The notes beneath the pieces were generated by a model that worked only from the letters and a program-made list of their open reading frames with translations, did no database searches and was not told the origin of the DNA. Below are positions 33,605-46,456 of a stretch of 64,000 nucleotides of DNA, one piece after another. Origin of the DNA: Madurella fahalii (taxonomy: Eukaryota > Ascomycota > Sordariomycetes > Sordariales). The DNA is taken from assembly GCA_029876055.1 (NCBI GenBank), contig CM056877.1:3844001-3908000 (forward strand). The letters are read 5' to 3'. The position numbers were made by a program, and so were the translations under genes. Numbering within the stretch: position 1 is the stretch's first letter; every line of letters starts with the position of its first letter.

Positions 33605-35669
33605 ATGTCGGCCAACCGTTTTGTTAGGGCGGCGAGGCCCCTCGGCCGATCCCTGGCCGCTCTGGACAGCTACCCCTGCGCGTCCCGACGGCACCGCTTT
33701 TCTACCTCATCCTTCCGGCGCGCCATTGCCGGCAATGGCCGGGAGCCTCGAACTGCCTCCGCATGGTCGCTCCCGGGAGTCTTGGCCGTTGCCGTAACCG
33801 CCAGCGTGCTTGGATGGGGCGTATCCGAGCTCCGACACCGGGGCTTTCCCGGTACTGTGCTGCTTGACAGCGCGTTCACGACGCCCAGATATGCAAGCAT
33901 GCGCGAGATGGAGCAGGTATGCTGCACAGCCCGCCCAGCGGCATCCCAGATTCACACAGCTGCGGAACCACGGCTAACTGCATTCGCTGCATGTCGCACC
34001 CTAGGCACTGGAGGAAATCCGCCAAGAGATAGGGGGCGACGATATTATCTCCACGGATCCCGATGACCTCCATGCCCATGGGTATTCTGAGTGGTCGACA
34101 ACCAACCCGGAAGGGCTACCGGTGGCAGTGGCGTACCCGCGCTCAACCGAGCAGGTATCAACTATTGCTCGCATTTGCCATAGATACCGCGTGCCAATCA
34201 TACCTTACTCGGGCGGTTCAAGCCTTGAGGGGAACTTCTCGGCCCCCTTTGGGGGCATCAGCGTCGACTTCGCCTTCATGGACAAGATCGTCCAGTTCAA
34301 TAAGGACGATATGGACGTGGTTGTGCAGCCGAGCATTGGCTGGCAGGATCTCAACGAGCAGTTGGCCAAGATGGGGAGTGGGCTCTTCTTCCCCATCGAC
34401 CCTGGTACGTTTTCGTTTTCGCTTTTCTCTAACCATGTGTGGTAGAGGACATGGACATGCACGGGGAACTAACTATGGCCTATAGGCCCGAGTGCAAAAA
34501 TTGGCGGTATGATCGGGACCAACTGTTCAGGCACCAACGCAGTCAAGTACGGCACCATGAAGGATTGGGTCATCAATTTGACAGTGGTCCTTGCCGACGG
34601 AACCATTATCAAGACGAGACGGCGGCCCCGCAAATCCTCGGCCGGTTATAACCTCAACGGCTTGTTCGTCGGCTCCGAGGGGACACTGGGATTGGTGACG
34701 GAGGCGACGCTCAAACTCGCCGTGGTTCCGGAAGAGTTTTCTGTGGCCGTTGTGACCTTCCCCTCGATCCGAGATGCTGCATCCGCTGCTGCCGAAGTGA
34801 TGCAGACGGGTATCCCCGTGGCTGCGATGGAGATCATGGACGAAGTCCAAATGAAAGTCGTCAACATGGGTGGGGCAACCGCTCCAAGGGTCTGGAAGGA
34901 AATGCCAACTCTTTTCTTCAAGTTTTCCGGGACAAAAGCTGGCGTAAAGGAGAACATTAGCTTGGTGCAGAGGATCACCAAGATGCACAAGGGAAGCAAC
35001 TTTGAATTTGCCAAGGATGCGAGGGAGCAGAAGCTGCTCTGGTCAGCCCGGAAAGAATCCCTGTGGTCCATGCTTGCGCTGCGGAAGGAGGGAGAGGAAG
35101 TCTGTAAGTGGGCGAGCCGGGCAATGCGCATCGTGGATCGAGCAAGCAGCGGCTAACTTTGTTTGCCTCAGGGAGCACCGACGTTGCAGTGCCATTTAGC
35201 AGACTTGCTGACATCATCGAGGTCAGCAAAAAGGAGATGGATGATCTGGGACTGTTTGCGAGCATCCTTGGCCACATCGGGGACGGCAACTTCCACGAGA
35301 GCATCATCTACAACCGGCAGGATAAGGCTGAAAGAGACAAGGTTGAGGCATGTGTGAAGAACATGGTAAAAAGAGCGCTTGAGATGGAGGGCACCTGCAC
35401 CGGCGAGCATTCAATTGGATGGGGCAAAAAGGAGTCGCTGCTCTGGGAGGTTGGACCTGACACACTGGGAGTGATGGTCAGTTGCACAGGGAAACGTCAA
35501 GATGATTGCCACTGGCTAACACATAAGTTTACAGAAAGCCATCAAGTCCGCGCTGGATCCGAACTGGATAATGTGCGTCCCACCATTCCAACCAAGAGGT
35601 TATTGGAGAAACCTAGCTAATCGAAGCATTTCTAGGAACCCTGGCAAGATTTTTGACAGGAAAAGTTAG
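33605..35669 (+). CDS. DLD1: Mitochondrial D-lactate dehydrogenase (cytochrome)
   Basis: Six-exon model: 33605-33916, 34005-34404, 34486-35103, 35172-35476, 35535-35572, 35636-35669; 568 residues, close to yeast Dld1. It oxidises D-lactate to pyruvate and passes electrons to cytochrome c. The N-terminus is an Arg/Ser-rich mitochondrial presequence followed by one membrane anchor (LPGVLAVAVTASVLGWGV), as in inner-membrane enzymes facing the intermembrane space. The PCMH-type FAD domain shows IPYSGGSSLEGNF (about 168-182), IGGMIGTNCSGTNAVKYG and LFVGSEGTLGLVTEATLK. The C-terminal FAD-oxidase part has GHIGDGNFH (about 475-485) and CTGEHSIGWGKK. Introns have GTATGC, GTACGT, GTAAGT, GTCAGT and GTGCGT donors. 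The last two coding exons are very short (38 and 34 nt) but restore the usual ending DPNWIMNPGKIFD. Confidence 0.93.
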
Positions 35670-37037
35670 AAGAAGGGAAAGGAGGCAAAGCCAGATCTTT
35701 ACCTACAACCCAGCCATACTCTTGCATGATATTCATACAACAATTGCATTGGACCAGCCGCAGGTATCATCGAGAAAAGGGAAAAGAGAAGTTGGTTCAC
35801 TCGCGAAGCCGGGCATTTATCGGCGAGCAACGGACACCAGAATGGGAATGCAGCATTAGAAGTTAGAGCTCTAAAAGTTTTCCATACGATCCTTGCACCT
35901 TCCTGTTAGTTGTCTGGGACCCTTTGTCGTCCTTTCGTCGTGGGCATGTTTGCCAGAGGACCCATGGCTATGTGAGGTAGGTAACCAGGAGCGCGGGAGA
36001 AGGGAGCTGGGTAAAAAGCCTTGCGAGGTTCTTATAAGTGACCTCACCGATGCAGAAGTTAACTGCTTGCGCCTATCCTTAACGAGGATAAGTTTCCATT
36101 TTGTTAAGTTGGTGTGAAAGGTTCTTTTGCTGCTCTGGTGCTATATACAACATCTTATCGCAACCTTATGTCTCTAGTGAGAGTTGCATCAACAATCCGA
36201 TGGTGCCTGTTACGGAGAATAGAACACAAGGCTAGAGCTATCCGTAACGGCTCATTTCTGCCCCGGAAGCTTCCAGGACAGTGCGTAAAGAGTGGCACTG
36301 AGTAATACGAGTCAATTGAACTGTCCTAGGGATATAGACGGGAAAGAACGATTCCTTTCTTGTGGATACCACAAACAAGTGCACCGTGAGGGACAAAAAA
36401 CAAACAGCAAACCTGCAACTCCCCATCACAACTCTCCCAATAAATTAGTCTAGGAAGCCTCGGATGTTCCTCTGACGACTGACATGCAAATCTTCTGGTT
36501 ATCTGGCTGAGTCTGATCTCAAGCGTCTTCAGTTAGAACACCGTGAGCCCCCTCTCCATCCCCCGATATCGTCGCTCATGCATTCTCTTTATCTCACTCA
36601 CGAAGCTCCAGAGATTTCATACTATCTGGAGCAATCCAGGGCTCTCCAACTCCGCGTCATCCAACACCAATTTTATGCTCATCAGCATCGCGGCTGGAGG
36701 CACCTGCAAGCTCCCTCATCGCCCTTGATGACGGCTGGTCTATGCTCGGATATTGCTGGTAAGGCACCTTCGCGCTTGCTTCCACGAGGTCCCCCCAGCG
36801 CAATTCACGCTCTGGAGTCAGACCGGCTTTCGTCCTTAGACTGGCACTGATCACCTTCAATTGACCCGTCTTCGGTTTCTGGTAGGACTCTCGGGTACAC
36901 GCCTACCTCTCTGCCACACCCATCTCGATCCCGTGCGGCCAGACCGAGCGAGAACCCGATCCCTGGAGTCAGCGCCACATTGAGTGGTCTGATAGAATAT
37001 TGGCATCTTTCCAGAGCCGACACCGGAATCTTTGGCA
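35670..37037. other. Intergenic upstream of the RdRP gene
   Basis: No separate gene recognised. The last 60 bases contain a CTTTCCAG acceptor-like site (about 37008-37014), so an upstream noncoding or short coding exon of the RdRP gene could lie here. Confidence 0.45.
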
Positions 37038-40000
37038 ATGTTACCATCTTCCCTTACGAGCTACCAATCTCTCCTACTCGAAGGGACGGGAAGCCAGTCG
37101 AATGTGGCCCGAGACAGAGGTCCACGCAGCGGCGGGCCCGGTCGAGCCCCAGGCTTCGGAGGAAGGCCTGGATCAATGACGTGGGAACCGAGGCAGAAAC
37201 CGAGAAATGGCACTGGTGATGGCGCCGTCCAACAACCTCGACCACCAACAGAACCGCAGCCTCCAGCGGTGATTCCTCCCAGTTGGAGCTCTCAAAAGAG
37301 CGTCTTGCTTATTATCAGAGGTGTACCAGTTCATGCCACACCATGGGACATCAGGCAGTTCTTTGACAAGTACGGCAGTGTCGTGTATGTCGAGCTCGAC
37401 GACTATTCAAGAGCCGGCACCCGAGCTGTCAAGGTCCGCTTCGAACCTCCACCTAGGGACATAAGCTTTTTCCAGAATGGATATTGCAACCTTGTTGTTG
37501 GTGGCACAGCGTTTAGAGTTGGCATCGAGTTCCCAAGACAATCTTCGGGGGAGAGCACGTTGACCACACCTCTCGGAAACCCTTGTCCAGCATTGCTGGT
37601 CTTCACCCCCGCAAAACTCACCTTTGGTATTCTGACCCAGCCTACGACGTTTATGCCAAAGAGAAAGGTTCGTTCATTTGGTAGTTGGTTGGGACTAAAA
37701 TTCACTGCGGACTTCAAGCGGAAAAGGTTGGTTATCCACTTCCCCCTTCGAGTTGGGTATGAGCAGCAGTACCACCGGATCGAGATCAAGTTTGGGAACA
37801 TCAAGAACATCCACCGTCTAAGCAATGACGGAGGCTCCTCGACTGTTCTCATTGCTGTCCATGACCCTCCTCTTGCTTGGGAAAGAGAGATGGATATGAA
37901 CGGCGAGGGCTGGGCGGAACGGCTTCTCTGGACAGAAGAAGAGCTATGGCATCGATCTGTGGAAATTCGTGCTTCAGCCGAAAACCCTCGGGCTGAGCCA
38001 GTTTCCCTTGACGAGGGTCATCACATTATCGACTTTGGGCAATGGACCACGTATTGGATCGATCTGGACAAACCCGGCGAGGAAGTTTGGTCAGCTATCG
38101 AGATGCAGCTGCGCGATTGGAACATCAAGACAAAGCTAGATGCCAACTTCACGAAGATTCCAGACAGGAATCCAGATCTTTGGGCAATGCTGGCCGAATC
38201 ACCTGGCTGCCTGCCGGCAGGAGCGAGCTCCTCTTCTTGGAGTGAAGAGTTGGCCCTTCTCAATCGGGCGGCACACATTTCTCTGCCTTTCGACGTCAGG
38301 TACCAACTGGAGGTATGCATATCGCGCGGGATTCTCTGCCAGTACAACATTGAGCGCGAGTTTCTCCAGAAGCTTATCGAGTTGTCGAAGCCTGGCTGCT
38401 TGGATTCGAGCCGCGCACGTTTAATCCTCGAATACGCCGCGGATCAAGGCCAGAAAATCTACGACCCGATGGCCTTATTTGAAAACCAAGCGGCGCTGAC
38501 ATACTACCCGACCACTCTCCACATACCGGAGTATTGTGCTTTAGTTCGCAAGGTAACTGTCACACCCACTAATATCTACTTCAACACGCCAACAGTGGAG
38601 GCCACCAACCGCGTCGTCCGCCGTTACAATCAGGTCCAGGAACTCTTCCTCCGAGTCCAATTCACCGATGAGCTGCTGGAAGGTCGTATCAAGGCGGGCG
38701 AAGCTGATCGACACGACGAACTCTTTACCCGGATATACCGAATCATGCTTCATGGGATTCGCATGGGAAAGTGGCACTGGAGATTTCTCGCCTTCGGGAA
38801 TTCCCAGATTCGGGAGCACGGTGCTTTCTTTTTCTGTCAACCTGACGAGGGTGATGAGAATGCCGTTACCTGCGACTCGATCTGTCGATGGATGGGGAAC
38901 TTTAATCATATTTCTGTGGTTGCCAAACTTGCTGCTCGACTCGGGCAGTGCTTCTCATCCACCCGCCTCTTGAACTGTATCTCGTCTCCGAAGATCGTGA
39001 AGATACCCGACGTGGAGAAGGGTGAGTACTGCTTCACGGACGGCGTTGGCAAGATCTCACCGATGTTGAGCCAGCTTGTGTCTGATGCCTGGGGTCTACA
39101 CTCTGCTCCCTCGGCATTCCAGTTTCGGATGGGTGGCTGCAAAGGTGTCTTGGTGACCTGGCCAGAAGCCAAGGGTACCGAGGTCCACATCCGGCGGTCC
39201 CAGGAGAAGTTCCATGCCGAATACAACGGCTTAGAGATCATCAGGTGCTCTCAGTTCGCTTGCGCAACATTGAATCGACAGACCATAACCGTACTCTCAT
39301 GCTTGGGGATACCAGACGACGTTTTTACCGACATGATGAAAGAACAACTCGCCAGTTACGACGCTGCCATGGCAGACAAGAACAAGGCTATTGAGCTCCT
39401 CAACTGCTATGTGGACGAGAATATGACTACAACCACGATTGCAAGGATGGTCGTGAACGGTTTCATGGATTCAAAGGAGCCTTTCGTGCAGACAATTCTC
39501 CAGCTTTGGAGGTCTTGGTCAATCAAAGGACTCAAAGAGAAAGCAAGACTGATTGTGAACAGTGGGGCGTTTGTACTCGGCGGTGTGGATGAGACAGGGA
39601 CTCTGAGGGGACATTCGAAGACGACGGAAGGCTACGCGGAAGTTCCTCGAGAACGGTTGCCGCAAATATTCCTCCAAATCCCCGACCCGAGGGATCGAAG
39701 TACGTACAAGGCCATTACCGGTATATGCATGGTCGGACGCAACCCCTCGCTTCACCCTGGAGACATCCGCGTGGTGGAGGCCGTGGATGTTCCCGAACTG
39801 CGGCATATCAAGAATGTCGTGTTGTTCCCGCGCAATGGGGATAGAGACGTGCCGAGCATGTGTTCCGGCGGCGACTTGGACGGAGATGATTTCTTCGTCA
39901 TTTGGGACCCAAAGCTGATCCCGCGCGAATGGGGCAATCCTCCTATGAACTATAGTGCACCAGCGCCACTTAGCGAGACCACAGCATCGGTGATAAAGAG

Positions 40001-41925
40001 TCTGGCCTCATTTTTCGTCTTGTTCATGAAGAACGACAGGCTGCCCCTAATCGCCCATGCCCATTTAGCTACAGCCGACTATGAAGCTGAAGGCGTCAAG
40101 CACAGAAAATGTGAGGACCATTCTTCTTTACCTTCGACGTTGCATTAAATATAATATTGATACCCTAGTTTCAGGTCTTCAGCTCGCCGAATTACACTCG
40201 ACTGCGGTTGACTACGTCAAAACGGGAGTCCCTGCTAAATGGCACAGCCGGCTGGAACCCCGTAAATACCCCCATTTCATGGAGAAATCACCGGCTCGGT
40301 CATATCACTCGAATAGTGTTCTCGGAAAGCTTTATGACATGGTCGACGGGAAGACATTTGATTGCAGGGAGAACTACAGGCTGCCTTTTGACGACCGCAT
40401 CCTGAAGCGGTATCAACTAGGTAACGACATGCTCAAAGAAGCGAGGAAGATCAAGAGCCAGTACGACATTGCCATACGCCGAATCATGGGCCAGCTTGAG
40501 ATCAGAACCGAGTTCGAAGTCTGGACCGCCTTTGTCCTCTCCAAACCCCGGATCGGAACCGACTACAAGGTCCAGGAGAAAGTCGGACGCGAGTCAGCAG
40601 GCCTCAAGAAACAGTTCCGAGACCTGTGTATCAAGGCAGCGGGCGATCGGGATTTTGCCACTTTGGGCCCTTTCGTCGCCGCCATGTACAGGGTGACTTG
40701 GGAGGAGCTGCGCATTGCACTGTACGAGACCCGCCAACCACATGTCCGTTCCGATGGAAAGGTCGGTTTGAGGCGAATTACGGTTCGTTCAATGCCTCTT
40801 ATCACGTTTCCCTGGCTATTCCCGGACGAGCTTGGTCGGATTGCGACTAGTCATGAGAGAGGAGATATCTTGGTTGACCTCGGTTTCGACACTGCGACGG
40901 TTAATCCAAAGCACAAAGCGAGCCGCGGTCCAGCAGGTCTGCGCAGTAAGAATGATTTGGCGTCGATGGACTGCACGCAGACGAAGGACGGCCAGTTTAT
41001 TCACCGTGGAGAGATTCTACATCTCTTCCACCTCGCCGAAGACGAGGATGATGGCGGCCCTGATTCCAACGATGGTGTGCCAGTGTCTGATCTATCAGGA
41101 GGTTCCGAACTGGGGTTGCCATCGGATTCGGATCGGGGACCGCAGACTCCTGATAAGACGATTTCAAGCGAGGACGGCTCGGGCAACTTGGGAGATCTTC
41201 TCAGGCTGGATATTGCTGCAGTGGAAGAAGGGAATGACGACTCGCTAGGCTCGGATATTGTCTCTCTTAGAGATATAGCCCGAAGCGCCCAGGAAACTTC
41301 CTCTCCGCAGCCGGTTCGAGATGATGCGCCGGATGAGAAAAACACTTTTCCTGTTGTCCCTGACTTGTTGACATCGAGTCCGGTCCGCATCGTACAAGCG
41401 GCTCCAGAAACGGACAGAGCCATCGATGCGGAATATGGTACCTCGCCCTTCCTCGGCCCCGCCAAACATCGCGCTCAGACCCTGAAGCAAAAAGCGATCA
41501 CCGACACCTCCCAGCCGAAACCCGACAAGACAAGGAAGCCCACCCCTAGAGACTTGGCGGGCGCGAGCAAGCCATCAGTTGGGTCCATGGCCTCAGGTGC
41601 GGACGGGAGCTGGGAGCGGCTGATCGCGATGGAGCCGGTGTCCTCGGGGCCTCCGTTAGATTTTATTAGCCTGCCAGCCAGTGAGCGTTCTTCCCTTCAG
41701 GACGTGAATCTTGGTTCCGCAAACTCGGTGGCATGCCTGATCCCAACTGTTTGGGATATCGGTGCAGCGGCGAGACAAGCTGGTGGAGCGTCTTGTCCTG
41801 AACAGTCGACCGCCAAGGATGACGAAGCGGGAGAATCAGGCTCGGAAATCGAGTATGAAGAGGATATTGTGGAGGTGGAGGCCGAGACGGCGGTGGAGCG
41901 GGCTGCCAGGTTAGGTGCTGCTTGA
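37038..41925 (+). CDS. RNA-dependent RNA polymerase, SAD-1-like
   Basis: Exons 37038-40110 and 40175-41925 give 1607 residues from the first ATG. It makes double-stranded RNA from RNA templates in RNA silencing. Residues 86-150 form an RRM-like fold (SVLLIIRGVPVHATPWDIRQ). The eukaryotic RdRP core follows (YCFTDGVGKISP, FQFRMGGCKGVLV, PRNGDRDVPSMCSGGDLDGD) with catalytic Asp946, Asp948 and Asp950 in DLDGD. After about residue 1300 it is acidic and disordered. The length, the N-terminal RRM and DLDGD rather than the DYDGD of QDE-1 favour the SAD-1 group (meiotic silencing of unpaired DNA) over QDE-1; this subtype call is moderate. The 64-nt intron (GTGAGG to TTTCAG) restores KHRKCLQLAELHS. The true N-terminus is uncertain. 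Confidence 0.92.
40111..40174 (+). other. RdRP gene intron
   Basis: GTGAGG donor, TTTCAG acceptor, 64 nt, phase 1. Without removal the first frame ends at a stop shortly after; with removal both halves join as KHRKCLQLAELHS. Confidence 0.88.
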
Positions 41926-42306
41926 GGTAGAGGTGAGCGGGTGTGAGTGTCTTGTATGGTGAATGCGTCTGCCGAGTAGGAATGGGAAGGGGGTTTCAAC
42001 AGTCTCGAAAGAAGGGGCACGGTCGAGAAGTCTTAAGGAATTGGGAATGGCTTATCATCTTGCTACCGTAGCAAACTATCATGAAGCCTCTCTTCGACCC
42101 GCAGAGGGTCGGCCTCCGTAGCACACCTCCAACATCGCGTAGAGAAATCGATGGGATTTTTTTTTTCTTCACCTTGGTTATTGTCCGCGAGTGTGCTTCG
42201 AGTGATTATAGCCCAACCTACGGGCGGCAAGACAGGTAGGTAGATATATAGGCGGCCTGCCGGGAAAACTCCCATGGCACCCATCCGCAAGGCGGTTGTG
42301 TGCATA
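41926..42306. other. Short convergent intergenic region
   Basis: Shared 3' flank of the converging RdRP and oxygenase genes. It holds a T run (about 42156-42165); nothing else seen. Confidence 0.6.
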
Positions 42307-43439
42307 TCACCTCTTCACGCATAGATCAGTCCGGATAACCCACTTCTCCCCGGCCGTCACCTCCCTCCCTTCGTGCTGGCTGGCATTAGTTTTAGGAAGG
42401 TCAAGGAGGAGCCGATAAAGAAGGGGGGGGGGTTGTGCTCTGTAAGACTTTATAGAAAATGGAGTGTCTGCGCCAGCTGGCCAGCGACAGGAGCCGGGGG
42501 TTGGCGAGGGGAAGAGTTCAGCTGAACTCACCAGCATGCAGTCGTGGCCGTGCTTGTGCAGCAGCAACATGCCCGTCTCGAGACCCACGGCGATCTGTTC
42601 CTTGGCGGAGCGCCTGTCGTGCGGGTAGAAGACTGTTTCGCCGCCGACGCTGTAGTGGAGTATTTTGGTTAGAAACTCTTGACTTGTTGATTTTGGGGAC
42701 AAGGGGGGGAAATGGGGGAGGGTAACGCACCAGCCTTCTGCTAGGGAGGTTAGGTAGAGGAGTAGGGTCCATGTTGTCCGGGCTGGCAGAGGTTGGGCTG
42801 TTCCTTCGGTCTTGAGGGTCACGTTGTTTGAGTCGTCGTCTACATTGACGGTGCAGGGTAATGTCAGCAAGGGGGTTTTGATTGACGGAAGGTTGAGGGG
42901 CGCTCGAACGGTGGCATGGACGGCTTGGCCCAGCGTTAGGTGCACTCACAGTGGGCGTCAAAGAACTGTCCGGGTGTGTACCGGTATATTCTGATATTTG
43001 GGTTGAGCCCAACCACTTCCCCACCCCTGTCGCAGTTGATGCCGTCAACACAATGGCTGTTTGCACTTGAAAAGGCGGCAACGCACCACAGATGAACCAC
43101 GTCGCTCTCGAGGAGAGTTTCTTTTAGGCCGGTCTCGGACCATAAACGGTCGGCAAACTTAGGGTCATCGATCTGATAGCGGTCATTCACCCTAACGGCC
43201 TCGCCGCGCTTGGGCTTCCCAGGAGTGGTGACGAGGGGTAGCTCTCGAAGAAAGGAAACATAGTCTCTGCATAGAGAGCGTGGGAAGAAGGACCTCAACA
43301 CGATAACCTTGTCCTGGACGAGGGACTCGGGTATGAGGTCGGCGACGGGCAGCGGTGGCTTAAACGGCGGCCAAGAGGGTGCGGCGGTGTTTGCAACCGG
43401 AGGCGGCGCCGGCGCCTTGGAACGCTTGTCTTTACCCAT
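42307..43439 (-). CDS. 2-oxoglutarate/Fe(II)-dependent oxygenase
   Basis: Four exons on the minus strand, 43439-42950, 42839-42731, 42649-42532 and 42375-42307, give 261 residues. It is a prolyl-4-hydroxylase-like dioxygenase. Expected metal ligands are His163 and Asp165 in FDAHYDDS and His240 in LHEGREVTAGEKW; the basic residues around RTD are the likely 2-oxoglutarate contacts. Other landmarks are RIYRYTPGQFFDAHYD and GCVGGETVFYP. The substrate is unknown. Introns are 110, 81 and 156 nt (GTGAGT, GTGCGT and GTGAGT donors). The last intron has a long G run and would otherwise be open in frame, so the uncorrected frame gives a false 40-residue insert before HEGREV. It converges on the RdRP gene and diverges from AIM11. 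Confidence 0.9.
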
Positions 43440-44025
43440 GGCCTAGTCTACCCGAGTCTTTCTGCGCTGGACCACTCGAGCATCCACAGAGGTGCTGTTT
43501 GTTTCTGGCACTATCCCCACCAATTGGCAGGCTTGCCGGTTGCTGCATCAGGGCTGAGACTGTGACACAGTGGTAGAAGACGGGCAGCAAGATGGATGAT
43601 ATGGAGCATCACATTTACAGAGGTAGAAACCAGGCTCTCTTTCCCCAGGCAATAATTGCATAATCCGGCAAGATAAGTGTTGCGTAAACTCTTGAGGTTA
43701 GCACAATGGGGAATGATGGCGGGGACGCGGGGCAAGTGAGTGGATCCTTGCCAAGACACTTCCCCAATCGCTGTAATCCACTGTAGCGTGCCAAGACTCA
43801 TCTGAGGTCTTGGCAAAAGCTTCTGGTGACAGCCACGCTCAGGGTTTTTCACAACCTCGACTGCAGTTGCAAACGGCACGGAGCGGGAAGGAAAAAAGGA
43901 AGAGAAAAAAATAAAAACGAGTTTCCACGTTGACGACGCTATTCTGTGTCGCTTCTAAACATTACGCGTCCCTGCACTACGAGGGTCTTCATTCCTTCTT
44001 CTTCCCCCTCTCGCCCGGTGCCGCA
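43440..44025. promoter_or_regulatory. Divergent promoter of oxygenase and AIM11
   Basis: 586 bp between two start codons pointing away from each other, so it must hold both promoters. No further gene is seen. The AIM11-proximal side is T/C-rich (about 43990-44020). Confidence 0.5.
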
Positions 44026-44634
44026 ATGCTCTTCTCCTACCTATCGTCGTTGTTCAGCTCCAAACCAGCGAGTGAGAATAACAACAAGCTCCTATCGACA
44101 ACACCGGCACCCGCTCCAGCGTCAGCACCCGCTACCAACACACCTAATGAGAAGGGCACTTTGCTAAGGCAGCGGCTGGCCGAAAGACCGCCATATCCTC
44201 CCGTCACTTCGGCACGGTCTTTAAAACAACTAGGCCTCTACTTTGGCGGCGCCGGTTTCCTGGCGTTTTCCATCCTCATTACTCGGCGGGCGGTGACGCG
44301 GTACAAATTGGCATCTCAGCTCAAGTTCTTCGAACCGACCAATGGGAATGGCATCACTCATCACGGCTTACCGCAGAAAGACCCTGGAATGGCTCTACAG
44401 GCTCTCAACCTGGCAACCCTCAACACCTTCAGCTTCGGCATCATGATGGCTGGTGGTATTTCTTGGGCATTTGACATATCTACCGTCGATGACCTCAAGA
44501 GGCTTACGCGACGCTCGATGGATGCGGCCGGCGGGGACCTCGATCCAGCCGCCGAGGAAGAAATCGCGCAGTGGGTGGCCAATACGTTTGGGATCACGGA
44601 GAAGCCATCGTCGGATGAGAGCAGCAAGTCGTGA
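44026..44634 (+). CDS. AIM11: AIM11-family mitochondrial membrane protein
   Basis: Intronless, 202 residues from the ATG at 44026, which follows a pyrimidine-rich leader; an in-frame upstream extension to 43930 starts without ATG. Two hydrophobic helices, LGLYFGGAGFLAFSILIT and TFSFGIMMAGGISWAFDI, flank a hydrophilic loop with KFFEPTNGN. Family landmarks are SLKQLGLYFGGA near the first helix and the GG-rich second helix followed by ISTVDDLKR. AIM11 mutants in yeast alter mitochondrial inheritance; the molecular role is unknown. The N-terminal 70 residues are Pro/Ala/Ser-rich and the C-terminus is acidic. Confidence 0.85.
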   Translation: MLFSYLSSLFSSKPASENNNKLLSTTPAPAPASAPATNTPNEKGTLLRQRLAERPPYPPVTSARSLKQLGLYFGGAGFLAFSILITRRAVTRYKLASQLKFFEPTNGNGITHHGLPQKDPGMALQALNLATLNTFSFGIMMAGGISWAFDISTVDDLKRLTRRSMDAAGGDLDPAAEEEIAQWVANTFGITEKPSSDESSKS

Positions 44635-45539
44635 CATTCCGGGGAGATTACTCGCCATCTCTAAGGCCTCGGAGTTACGTTTTTTTTTTTTTTTTTGGGT
44701 GGTAATCTGCAGGTTTGACTAAGTAATCAGAGGCTGGAGCAGATGTAGGCTCATTGGGACGGGGGGGAGGTAGTTGGGGGACGAATCGGGACTCGAGGGT
44801 CTGACACGGTGCCATCCCGGTGACTGGCTATGGTCATGTTTCTGTTGAATGTCTGCCCTATCAGCATACCCACGGTTGTCCTCGAGGTTACTGCGCGCTT
44901 GCTCGCATCTAGTTACCGACTGGGAGCGGCAACTCCCAAGCCAGTCACTGGAACGAACTGCGCCTGGTTTACGTGCATTCAGGGCTAAATTAGAGAACCT
45001 CTCCATTCTTGCCAAGTGGCTCTGTATATAACTGTATCATAATTGTCAAACGCAGCGCAATCTTCACATCAGGATACCAACAGCATCCTTCCTGCTGAAC
45101 GGGCATCTGGTCTCGTCAGCACTGCCGTCACCGCCGCTACCACATGTTCACGCCGAGATCTTTTAGGGCAGGTTCATCACTTGTCTTGAGCAGGCTTTAC
45201 CGTAGCGAAGGAAGGTGCAGAGAGACTACACCAACCTCAGAAAAGACACTTTGGGCGAGGTCCGGTTGTCAACTCGTCCCAACCTAGATCAGTTTATCTT
45301 TCAAACCTTTAGCAGGTGCGGCGTCGGCGCAGACCTAGCCCTCCTTCTTGGCTTTCTCACATCAGTTGTATTTCATGTTCCGAAGAACCACATGTTGAAT
45401 AGGTGCGAGGGAATGTTATGTCCCCTACAGTAGGCTCTTGAACGCCAAGTGGAGCCTTGTCCAGCCCTTACCAATATATGATCGTCGGGTTTCCCAACGT
45501 TTATGTCAAGCTTAAAAGAGCAAGTCATGATCTCAATGT
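44635..45539. other. Intergenic, no gene recognised
   Basis: AIM11 3' flank with a T run (about 44680-44697). The remainder up to the composite mobile element shows no supportable gene. Confidence 0.5.
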
Positions 45540-45547
45540 ATTCTTAT
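45540..45547. repeat. Left copy of the 8-bp target-site duplication
   Basis: ATTCTTAT directly abutting the left inverted repeat; identical to 46901-46908. Confidence 0.75.
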
Positions 45548-45634
45548 GAGACAGCCTTTTCGAACTGATAAATGCCTTACCATACTATGGCCCCACCCAA
45601 AAGTGGCCCGTACATCCACCTACCTTATACGTAT

Positions 45635-45644
45635 CCCTAACCCT
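45635..45644. repeat. Telomere-like decamer
   Basis: CCCTAACCCT, identical to the box in the eS4 promoter at 26934-26943. It lies inside the outer mobile element. Confidence 0.6.
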
Positions 45645-45912
45645 GACGCGCGCCCATCAAGATGGATACGACAATTGACGCAAGACTCTCATTTCACTGT
45701 AAAAAGCCCACCAAATACTGCAATTGCAATTGACGTTGTTAAAGTGCTCAATTCGCTTCAATTCGTTGATATCTTATAAGGCTCAAATAGGCGCTGTTTT
45801 CTTATAGTTTGACGGCCCAGTTGTATATCTGTCTGTCCATCTGACTGAGCGCCTCCCCTGCTTCCATGCCCTCGTCGCGATCGTTGTGGTGCCGTTTGAC
45901 TGGCGATACTCT

Positions 45913-46140
<228 letters not shown>

Positions 46141-46456
46141 TTCCTGCGCACCTGCGCCTTGCGTTCCTACTGCGCCTAGACCTTCCCTGGCATGGCCCCC
46201 CTACTTCCACGGCCTCCCCTGTTCCCACGGCCTCCCCTACTTGGAAGCAACTGCGTGCGCAGTTGTGCCCGCGATTGAGGCGGTTCCAGAGCGCTTGTCG
46301 GCGTTGTAAGATAGAGAGGAGGTTGTGTGATGGTGATGGTGACGGAATGGAAAAGGAAGGCGGTGAGAGCAATGGAGTGGCAGAATCAATCCAGATTAAG
46401 CTTAGCGTGGGTGAGGTGGTAGGTGCGTAGGTGGGGCCATAGTATGGTAAGACATA

